From the NCBI GenBank assembly GCA_016185875.1, contig JACPMS010000061.1, forward strand, positions 1 through 6,410: a DNA stretch of 6,410 nt, in the 5' to 3' direction. Under the pieces are notes generated by a model. It did no database searches, had not been told where the DNA came from, and saw only the letters and a list, made by a program, of their open reading frames with translations. Positions 1 to 4,537 of the stretch are shown here, piece after piece. The position numbers and the translations under genes were made by a program. The stretch is from Candidatus Woesearchaeota archaeon (GTDB lineage Archaea; Nanobdellota; Nanobdellia; Woesearchaeales; GW2011-AR4). Position 1 is the first letter of the stretch, and every line of letters starts with the position of its first letter.

Positions 1-13
1 AAAGGTTTATATA
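1..13 (+). promoter_or_regulatory. Candidate archaeal promoter (purine-rich BRE-like stretch plus TATA box)
   Basis: The window opens with AAAGG followed by TTTATATA, which matches the archaeal arrangement of a purine-rich BRE next to a TATA box. Transcription would begin roughly 25-30 bases downstream, near 33-38. The next plus-strand gene, gyrB, starts at 295, so this would give a leader of about 260 bases unless it drives a separate small RNA. The element sits at the window edge, so its upstream part cannot be judged. It could also belong to a minus-strand reading frame read through here. Confidence 0.4.
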
Positions 14-294
14 GTTAAGAGTTCTAAAAACTATAGATTTTGGTGGCTTTTTATCCACGGTAAATTTAAGATTTGGTAATTCACAATATAATCCAAAGTA
101 AGGCATAAAACTAGGAATTGGGATATTGTTGATTTTGACAATTTAATGGCAAAAGCGTTTATTGGAGTTGCCCTATTGTCAAGGCAAACAGTAATCAAAA
201 GATTAACTAAAGGATAACATTACGAAAAAAACTCATTAAAATAAAATTCAATAAAAATAACAAAAACTTGAATAAATTAAAAAATAAAATTAAA
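14..294. other. AT-rich upstream region without a convincing gene
   Basis: No complete gene is supported here. A minus-strand frame is open from 142 to the left edge and contains an ATG at 106-104 whose product begins MPYFGLYCELPNL; it could be the first 35 codons of a divergent gene cut by the window edge. In plus-strand frame 2, a stretch open from base 2 to a TAA at 80-82 and a second stretch from 92 to a TAA at 215-217 (ending RQTVIKRLTKG) are separated by two stops and could be decayed coding sequence. Both are weak in DNA this AT-rich. The final 70 bases before gyrB are almost purely A/T and show no clear Shine-Dalgarno site. Confidence 0.35.
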
Positions 295-2235
295 ATGGAA
301 CAAAAACAAGAAATCCAACCAAATCAAACTCAAGAGCCAAAGCCAGAAGAATCAAGCTATGAGGCAAAGGATATTCAAGTTTTAGGAGGCTTGAGTGCTG
401 TAAGGAAAAGGCCTGCAATGTATATTGGTAGCACAGATGCAAAAGGGCTGCATCACCTTGTTTACGAGGCAGTTGACAACTCAATTGACGAGGCATTGGC
501 AGGGTTCTGCACCAAGATTTCTGTTGTAATGCACAAAGACGGCTTTATAGAAGTGGCTGACAACGGAAGAGGAATTCCTGTTGACATGCATCCAAAAATG
601 AACAAGCCTGCTGTTGAGGTTGTAATGACAAAGCTGCATGCAGGAGGAAAATTTGACAAGAAAGTCTACAAAGTCAGCGGGGGCCTGCATGGTGTCGGAA
701 TTTCTGTGACAAATGCGCTGTCAAAAGAGCTTGTTGTTGAAGTCAGGAGAAATAGCAAGATATACCAGCAGAAATACAGCTATGGAAAGCCGACAACAGA
801 GCTAAAAATAACAGGCGATGTTGACATAAAGGACACAGGCACAGCTGTAAAATTCCTGCCTGACGAGCAGATTTTCTCAACAACAGAGTTCAGCTTCGAA
901 ATTTTATCAAGCAGGCTAAGGGAGCTTGCATTCCTAAACAAGGGAGTAAGAATAATCATAGAGGATGAAAGGGCTGGCAAGAAAAATGAATTTCACTATG
1001 ATGGGGGCATTGTATCTTTTGTTGAATACCTGAACAAAAACAAGAATCCGTTGCACAAGGTAATCTATTTCAGCAAAGAGAAGAATGGCGTGCAGCTTGA
1101 GTACGCTTTGCAGTACAACGACGGCTACAATGAAAATGTCTTCTCTTTTGCCAATACCATCAACACTTATGAGGGAGGAACCCATTTGATTGGGTTCAAG
1201 ACTGCGTTGACAAGAATCATGAACAATTATGCAGAAAAGAACAAGATAAAAGGCATCAAGCTTTCAAGCGAAGACACAAGAGAAGGATTGACAGCTGTTA
1301 TTTCTATCAAGGTTCCAGAGCCCCAGTTTGAAGGACAGACAAAAACAAAGCTTGGCAATTCCGAAATAAAAGGACTGGTTGACAGCATTGTCAATGACTC
1401 CTTAAGCTCATATCTTGAGGAAAATCCGCAGATTGCAAAAACAATTATTTACAAATGCATTAATGCAGCCCATGCAAGGGAAGCGGCGCAGAAAGCTCGC
1501 GAATTGACACGAAGAAAAGGCGCTTTAAATCATGGCTCTCTGCCTGGCAAGCTTGCAGACTGCTCTGAAAGAGATCCTCAAAAATGCGAGCTGTTCATCG
1601 TGGAAGGAGATTCAGCCGGGGGGAGCGCAAAGATGGGCAGAAACCGTCAATTCCAGGCAGTGCTGCCTTTAAGAGGAAAGATACTGAATGTTGAAAAAGC
1701 CCGCCTGAACAAGATTTTTGAGAATGAGGAAATAACAACAATGGTGACTGCAATAGGAACAAGTGTCGGGGAGGAATTTGACATAACAAGAGCAAGGTAC
1801 CACAAGCTTGTGATAATGACTGATGCTGATGTTGACGGCAGCCATATAAGAACATTGCTTTTGACGTTCTTCTACAGGCATATGCATCCGTTGATAGAAG
1901 CAGGCTATGTGTATATTGCCCAGCCGCCTTTGTATAAGGTGACAAAAGGCAAGATGCTGAAATATGTTTACAACGATGAAGAATTAAACAGCCTATTGAA
2001 GGAAACCGGAAGAGATGAGGTAAACCTGCAAAGGTATAAGGGGCTAGGAGAGATGAATCCCCAGCAGTTATGGGAAACAACAATGGACTCAAATAACAGG
2101 ACAATGCTGCAGGTTACACTCCAAGACGCTGTAGAGGCTGACAAAATGTTCACCCTGCTCATGGGAGACCAGGTAGAGCCAAGAAGGAAGTTTATCGAGC
2201 AGCATGCAAAGGAAGTTGTTAATCTGGATGTTTAA
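295..2235 (+). CDS. gyrB: DNA gyrase subunit B (type IIA topoisomerase ATPase/Toprim subunit)
   Basis: GyrB binds and hydrolyses ATP to drive DNA strand passage and, with GyrA, introduces negative supercoils into the chromosome. From the ATG at 295 the protein is 646 residues, the usual size of the short (non-proteobacterial) GyrB form. Visible elements in order: a Q/E/P-rich N-terminal tail of about 22 residues; the GHKL ATPase domain with E58, N62 and D65 in EAVDNSIDEA, DNGRGIP (about 89-95) and GGLHGVG; the transducer domain; the Toprim domain with EGDSAGG (E437) and DADVDGSH (D510); and the C-terminal signature QRYKGLGEMNPQQLWETT. The ending LMGDQVEPRRKFIE is typical of GyrB rather than topoisomerase VI. 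An in-frame TTG at 268 would add nine residues, but the ATG is preferred because the extra residues resemble no family N-terminus. No gyrA is adjacent downstream. Gyrase in archaea is generally regarded as acquired from bacteria. Confidence 0.97.
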   Translation: MEQKQEIQPNQTQEPKPEESSYEAKDIQVLGGLSAVRKRPAMYIGSTDAKGLHHLVYEAVDNSIDEALAGFCTKISVVMHKDGFIEVADNGRGIPVDMHPKMNKPAVEVVMTKLHAGGKFDKKVYKVSGGLHGVGISVTNALSKELVVEVRRNSKIYQQKYSYGKPTTELKITGDVDIKDTGTAVKFLPDEQIFSTTEFSFEILSSRLRELAFLNKGVRIIIEDERAGKKNEFHYDGGIVSFVEYLNKNKNPLHKVIYFSKEKNGVQLEYALQYNDGYNENVFSFANTINTYEGGTHLIGFKTALTRIMNNYAEKNKIKGIKLSSEDTREGLTAVISIKVPEPQFEGQTKTKLGNSEIKGLVDSIVNDSLSSYLEENPQIAKTIIYKCINAAHAREAAQKARELTRRKGALNHGSLPGKLADCSERDPQKCELFIVEGDSAGGSAKMGRNRQFQAVLPLRGKILNVEKARLNKIFENEEITTMVTAIGTSVGEEFDITRARYHKLVIMTDADVDGSHIRTLLLTFFYRHMHPLIEAGYVYIAQPPLYKVTKGKMLKYVYNDEELNSLLKETGRDEVNLQRYKGLGEMNPQQLWETTMDSNNRTMLQVTLQDAVEADKMFTLLMGDQVEPRRKFIEQHAKEVVNLDV

Positions 2236-2242
2236 TCAAATC

Positions 2243-2250
2243 TTTTATAT
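2243..2250 (+). promoter_or_regulatory. Possible TATA box upstream of hairpin array
   Basis: TTTTATAT, eight bases after the gyrB stop codon, resembles an archaeal TATA element. Transcription would begin about 2270-2276, coinciding with the first hairpin of the array at 2272. The same T-rich stretch could instead be part of the gyrB transcription terminator, so the call is weak. Confidence 0.2.
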
Positions 2251-2271
2251 CCCGTTTTAAAAATTCAATCC

Positions 2272-2421
2272 GTCGCTTCGCGACAAAATTTAGTGCTCAG
2301 CCTCGCTGACTGCCACACGCTCGGCTTCGCCAATTTATTTTTCGTGCCATCGAAGATGGTACAATTTTTGGTCAAACTTTTTCGCAAAAAGTTTGTCGGT
2401 GTCAACGGACGAAACCGTTGA
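2272..2421. repeat. Array of six consecutive short inverted repeats (mini-hairpins)
   Basis: The gene-free gap between gyrB and eS1 contains six hairpins in a row. (1) 2272-2284: GTCGC/GCGAC, loop TTC. (2) 2297-2309: TCAGC/GCTGA, loop CTC, possibly extended by GTG 2293-2295 with CAC 2314-2316. (3) 2323-2331: GGC/GCC, loop TTC, weak alone. (4) 2344-2362: eight pairs including one G-U, loop GAA. (5) 2373-2395: ten perfect pairs, loop CGC. (6) 2402-2421: seven pairs TCAACGG/CCGTTGA, loop ACGAAA. Loop centres lie at about 2278, 2303, 2327, 2353, 2384 and 2411, a spacing of 24-31 bases. Five of the six loops are three bases long. The region is visibly richer in G and C than its flanks. Its role is unknown: a structured RNA, a dispersed intergenic repeat or a multi-part terminator are all possible. 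Confidence 0.7.
2373..2395. terminator. Perfect 10-bp hairpin with three-base loop
   Basis: CAAACTTTTT pairs with AAAAAGTTTG around a CGC loop, the strongest single hairpin in the gap. It lies about 140 bases past the gyrB stop. It is not followed by a T-run on the plus strand, and archaeal termination normally depends on T-runs rather than hairpins. A terminator role is therefore only one option; it may be a copy of a dispersed inverted repeat. Confidence 0.25.
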
Positions 2422-2431
2422 AACATAAACC

Positions 2432-2439
2432 TTTATAAA
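2432..2439 (+). promoter_or_regulatory. TATA box of the eS1 ribosomal protein gene
   Basis: TTTATAAA preceded by AAACC is a near-consensus archaeal BRE/TATA element. Transcription is expected to begin about 2460-2466, only a few bases before the ATG at 2470, so the mRNA would be leaderless or nearly so. This spacing is the main argument for choosing the 2470 start over the upstream TTG at 2440, which would lie inside the promoter. Confidence 0.75.
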
Positions 2440-2469
2440 TTGCCTTATTTTCCTGAAATTGAAATAAAA

Positions 2470-3078
2470 ATGCCGGAACAAGTCGTAAAATTAAAGAAAA
2501 AGCAATGGTGTCCGATTATTGCGCCAAAGCAGTTTGATAATGCTGTTATAGGGGAGACTTTGGTGTACGAGCCGCAGCAGATGCTAGGCAAGACATTAAG
2601 CCACAGCTTGATGAACCTTACAAATGACACCAAAAGGCAGAATATCAGCATTCATTTCAAGGTTGTTGAGATTGAGGGGAGCAATGCAAAAACAAGCATT
2701 ACAGGCTACCAGATAATACCTTCAACTGTGAAAAGGTTTGTCAGGCGCAACAGCGAGAAGATGGACATATCATTTACTTGCGAAACCAGCGATAATTTCT
2801 TTTTGAGGGTCAAGCCGCTGGTTATAACAAGAGGGGAAGTAAAGGGCTCCATTGCAGCAAAGCTCAGGAACAACATTACAAGCTATCTTGCGAAAACAAT
2901 CAAAAAGATGACTTATGAAGAGATTCTTAACGAGCTGATCTCCCATAAGCTGCAGGACACGATGAGGGCAGGCTTAACAAAGATATACCCGTTAAAAGTG
3001 TGCGAAATAAGGTATTTGGGAATTGAAGCAAGGGAAAAGCCCCAACAAGTTGAGGCTGAAGCCCAAGAGCAACAGTAA
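2470..3078 (+). CDS. rps3ae: 30S ribosomal protein eS1 (S3Ae family)
   Basis: This is the archaeal/eukaryotic-type protein eS1 (formerly S3Ae), a small-subunit component located near the mRNA exit/platform region and unrelated to bacterial S1. From ATG 2470 it is 202 residues, within the normal archaeal range. The family start is recognisable in KKKQWCPIIAPKQFDNAVIGET (K/R-K-W-Y/C plus aP..F), followed by the conserved YEPQQMLGKTLSHSLMNLTND block, a central beta-rich section with SFTCETSDNFFLRVKPLVITRG, and KIYPLKVCEIRYLGIEA near the end. The last dozen residues are acidic and Q-rich, probably disordered. An in-frame TTG at 2440 would add ten residues but falls at the TATA box. No Shine-Dalgarno site is seen, consistent with a leaderless message. 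The gene appears monocistronic: the tRNA downstream has its own promoter beginning a few bases after this stop codon. Confidence 0.95.
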   Translation: MPEQVVKLKKKQWCPIIAPKQFDNAVIGETLVYEPQQMLGKTLSHSLMNLTNDTKRQNISIHFKVVEIEGSNAKTSITGYQIIPSTVKRFVRRNSEKMDISFTCETSDNFFLRVKPLVITRGEVKGSIAAKLRNNITSYLAKTIKKMTYEEILNELISHKLQDTMRAGLTKIYPLKVCEIRYLGIEAREKPQQVEAEAQEQQ

Positions 3079-3081
3079 CAA

Positions 3082-3090
3082 CATATAAAA
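3082..3090 (+). promoter_or_regulatory. TATA box of the tRNA-Gln gene
   Basis: CATATAAAA lies 27-35 bases before the first base of the tRNA acceptor stem (3117), the standard archaeal distance for a transcript starting at or just before the mature 5' end. It begins four bases after the eS1 stop codon. Confidence 0.7.
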
Positions 3091-3138
3091 ACTAGCAATT
3101 GATACTTTTTCTTTATAGCCCCGTAGTGTAGCGGTCAA

Positions 3139-3160
3139 TTCCCTGAAAAAGGGAGACGTA
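3139..3160 (+). other. tRNA intron 1: D-arm, about position 21/22 (22 nt)
   Basis: The proposed bulge-helix-bulge has bulges AAT (3137-3139) and TAG (3159-3161), each cut after its second base. The central helix is GGTC 3133-3136 with GACG 3155-3158 (three pairs and a G-G mismatch). The inner hairpin is TCCCT 3140-3144 with AGGGA 3150-3154 and loop GAAAA. Joining 3138 to 3161 rebuilds the D-stem with T13-G22, G12-C23, T11-A24 and G10-T25. A shift by one base (intron 3140-3161) also gives an acceptable tRNA with T22. No proper outer helix of the motif is present apart from the D-stem, so this is a relaxed form. Confidence 0.75.
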
Positions 3161-3176
3161 GCATAGGGCCCTCTGG

Positions 3177-3226
3177 TTGCAGGGACATGGAATCTCAAAG
3201 ATTCCTCGCGAGTAACTGCAATAGAA
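3177..3226 (+). other. tRNA intron 2: canonical 37/38 site (50 nt)
   Basis: Bulges GGT (3175-3177) and AAA (3225-3227) are cut after G3176 and A3226. The central helix is CTCT 3171-3174 with ATAG 3221-3224, with one C-T mismatch. The inner helix TGCAG 3178-3182 pairs with CTGCA 3216-3220. Inside it lies a second perfect seven-pair hairpin, GGAATCT 3189-3195 with AGATTCC 3199-3205, loop CAA. Position 37/38 is the standard archaeal tRNA intron site. Confidence 0.88.
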
Positions 3227-3247
3227 AGGCTCTGACGGCAGTTCGAA

Positions 3248-3264
3248 AGTCTTTGGCGCGAAAT
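3248..3264 (+). other. tRNA intron 3: T-loop, position 59/60 (17 nt)
   Basis: The T-stem GGCAG/CTGCC serves as outer helix. The central helix is a perfect TTCG 3242-3245 with CGAA 3259-3262, flanked by bulges AAA (3246-3248) and ATT (3263-3265). Cutting after the second base of each bulge leaves TTCGAA joined to T, restoring the consensus seven-base T-loop. The inner helix is weak (GTC 3249-3251 with GGC 3255-3257, including a G-U pair, plus one unpaired G). The 59/60 position is a known noncanonical intron site in Thermoproteales. Confidence 0.85.
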
Positions 3265-3320
3265 TCTGCCCGGGGCTATCTTACAATTTTCATCATGATA
3301 CAACAAAAATCAAAGCTTAA

Positions 3321-3929
3321 ATGAAAACCCTAATCGCGCAAGGAGCAGAGGCAAGGCTATTTTTGGAAGATAATGAAATATTAAAAAATCGATTTAAAAA
3401 ATTGTATAGGATTAAGGAAATTGATGAAAAGCTGAGAGGCTCCAGGACAAGAAGGGAAGCAAAAATACTGCAAAAACTCGAGGCTATAGATTTTCCAGCT
3501 CCAAAATTGATCAAAAACGATGAAAAAGAAAATTTGGTTATTGAAAAAATACATGGGAAATTGGTAAAAGATGTTTTGGAAAAATCCGATTACAAAAAAT
3601 TGTGCAGTGAAATCGGGCAGAAAATTGGAGTTCTTCATAACAACTCAATTATTCATGGAGATTTGACAACATCAAATATGATATTAAACAAGAAAATTTA
3701 CTTTATAGATTTTGGACTGTCATTTTTTTCAGAAAAAGCAGAGGACAGGGCAGTTGACTTGCATCTGCTGATGGAAGGGCTTGAGTCAAAGCATTATAGG
3801 GTATGGGAAGGCTGCTTTAAGTGCGCTATTGACGCTTATAGAAAAGAAGCAAAAAAGAGCCAAGAAACCTTGAAGAGGCTTGGAATTGTGGAAAAAAGAG
3901 GAAGATACCGTGCCAAAAAAGGAAGTTAA
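3321..3929 (+). CDS. bud32: KEOPS complex serine/threonine kinase Bud32
   Basis: Bud32 is the small atypical kinase/ATPase of the KEOPS complex, which with Kae1, Cgi121 and Pcc1 installs threonylcarbamoyladenosine (t6A) at position 37 of ANN-decoding tRNAs in the cytoplasm. The 202-residue length fits the stand-alone archaeal form; no Kae1 domain is fused. Visible features: GAEA (8-11) in place of a normal glycine-rich loop; the ATP-lysine region ILKNRFKKLYR (about 20-30); LRGSRTRREAKIL; the catalytic loop HGDLTTSN with D114 and N119; the metal-binding DFG at 130-132; EDRAVDLHLL; and the C-terminal basic tail VEKRGRYRAKK typical of Bud32. The start at 3321 is an ATG without an obvious Shine-Dalgarno site. 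It begins 42 bases after the tRNA-Gln gene with no clear TATA box between, so it may share the tRNA transcript. Its 3' end overlaps the next gene by 20 bases. Confidence 0.95.
   Translation: MKTLIAQGAEARLFLEDNEILKNRFKKLYRIKEIDEKLRGSRTRREAKILQKLEAIDFPAPKLIKNDEKENLVIEKIHGKLVKDVLEKSDYKKLCSEIGQKIGVLHNNSIIHGDLTTSNMILNKKIYFIDFGLSFFSEKAEDRAVDLHLLMEGLESKHYRVWEGCFKCAIDAYRKEAKKSQETLKRLGIVEKRGRYRAKKGS
3898..3901 (+). promoter_or_regulatory. Shine-Dalgarno site supporting the GTG start at 3910
   Basis: GAGG lies within a purine-rich run inside the last codons of bud32, eight bases before GTG 3910. It favours this start for the HAD-family gene over the upstream in-frame TTG at 3880, which would add ten residues unlike the family and lengthen the overlap to 50 bases. 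Confidence 0.5.
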
Positions 3930-4518
3930 AGCGATTCTTTTTGATTTGGATGGTGTATTAGTTGATTCTATTGATGCTTGGTATTATACATATGACGATA
4001 TAATCAGATATTTTAAGGCCAAGCCAATGCCAAAAAAAGAATTCAAAAATATTTTTGGGAACACCATAGAAGCCAATGTTAGGAGGATAGTAAAAATAAC
4101 AACAAAAGAAGCAAACAGACTTGCAATAAAATATTTCAGCAAAAATTACAAATATGTCAAGATTTTTCCGCAAACAAAAAGTGTTCTTAAAAAGCTTTCA
4201 AACAGCAAAGCGAAAATTGCCCTGATAACAAACACCCCCAACAAAATATTAAATTTAGTCCTGAAACATCACAAAATAAAAAAATATTTTAATGCCATTG
4301 TGACGATTGATGACGTGAAAAAAGGAAAGCCAGCTCCAGATATGGCGTTGAAGGCGTGCAGATTATTAAGGGTAAAGCCAGAAAACACGATTTTGGTCGG
4401 AGACACAAAAAATGACATGCTTGCCGGCAAAAGGGCTGGATGCATTACTGTCGGATACAAAACAAAGGGGGATTATAGGATAGATAATCTTGAGTCTATA
4501 ACAAGGTTTTTAAACTAA
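3910..4518 (+). CDS. HAD-superfamily hydrolase (phosphoglycolate phosphatase/beta-PGM-like)
   Basis: This is a haloacid dehalogenase-type phosphatase of subfamily I, 202 residues from the GTG at 3910. All four family motifs are intact: motif I DLDGVLVDS with nucleophile D12 and acid/base D14; motif II T107 in LITNTP; motif III K140 within KKGKPAPD; and motif IV GDTKNDMLAGKRAG with D165 and D169 for Mg2+. Residues about 16-90 form the small helical cap expected of phosphoglycolate phosphatase and beta-phosphoglucomutase relatives. The substrate cannot be deduced from sequence; pyrophosphatase (PpaX-like) or other small phosphomonoesters are alternatives. The gene overlaps bud32 by 20 bases and precedes hisS by 19 bases, so translation is probably coupled within one operon. 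Confidence 0.88.
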   Translation: MPKKEVKAILFDLDGVLVDSIDAWYYTYDDIIRYFKAKPMPKKEFKNIFGNTIEANVRRIVKITTKEANRLAIKYFSKNYKYVKIFPQTKSVLKKLSNSKAKIALITNTPNKILNLVLKHHKIKKYFNAIVTIDDVKKGKPAPDMALKACRLLRVKPENTILVGDTKNDMLAGKRAGCITVGYKTKGDYRIDNLESITRFLN

Positions 4519-4527
4519 AATCCAAAT

Positions 4528-4533
4528 AGGAGT
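4528..4533 (+). promoter_or_regulatory. Shine-Dalgarno site of hisS
   Basis: AGGAGT ends four bases before ATG 4538. This is the clearest ribosome-binding site in the window and fits an internal operon gene, in contrast to the apparently leaderless eS1 gene. Confidence 0.7.
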
Positions 4534-4537
4534 TAAA

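Larger units (their letters stand above)
3117..3278 (+). tRNA. tRNA-Gln (anticodon CTG) containing three introns
   Basis: The 162-base gene reduces to a 73-base tRNA when three introns are removed (3139-3160, 3177-3226, 3248-3264). Acceptor stem: AGCCCCG 3117-3123 pairs perfectly with CGGGGCT 3271-3277, discriminator A3278. D-arm: GTGT 3126-3129 with GCAT 3161-3164, loop containing G18G19 at 3133-3134. Anticodon stem GGGCC 3166-3170 with GGCTC 3228-3232 (one G-U); loop C32 T33, anticodon CTG 3173-3175, G37, A38. Variable region TGAC 3233-3236. T-arm GGCAG 3237-3241 with CTGCC 3266-3270, and spliced loop TTCGAAT, the consensus. The terminal pair is A1-U72, the pair found in archaeal tRNA-Gln, which is charged indirectly through Glu-tRNA-Gln and the GatDE amidotransferase. 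CCA is not encoded. Each intron is placed by a bulge-helix-bulge structure; the decoding of CAG is secure, the exact D-arm junction less so. Confidence 0.92.

Noticed and set aside
161..192. H/ACA-type small RNA suggested by a TTGCC/GGCAA stem followed by ACA
   Set aside because: The stem is only about five pairs with a small loop and lacks an internal pseudouridylation pocket or K-turn.
268..294. TTG start for gyrB at 268
   Set aside because: It adds only nine lysine/asparagine-rich residues encoded by nearly pure A/T sequence, with no ribosome-binding site; the ATG at 295 is more likely.
1595..2104. 169-codon minus-strand frame inside gyrB
   Set aside because: It is a shadow of the gyrB Toprim region; the translation is Ser/Leu/Cys-rich with no recognisable domain.
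2272..2421. CRISPR array
   Set aside because: The spacing is regular, but stem sequences differ from unit to unit and there is no constant direct repeat; it is a series of inverted repeats.
2440..2469. TTG start for eS1 at 2440
   Set aside because: It overlaps the end of the TATA box at 2432-2439 and precedes the expected transcription start; family similarity begins after ATG 2470.
2992..3306. 104-codon minus-strand frame across the tRNA and the eS1 3' end
   Set aside because: It is antisense to the tRNA and to a conserved gene, with no protein-like features; the tRNA explains the DNA.
3880..3909. TTG start for the HAD gene at 3880
   Set aside because: GTG 3910 has a GAGG site eight bases upstream and places motif I at the usual distance from the N-terminus.
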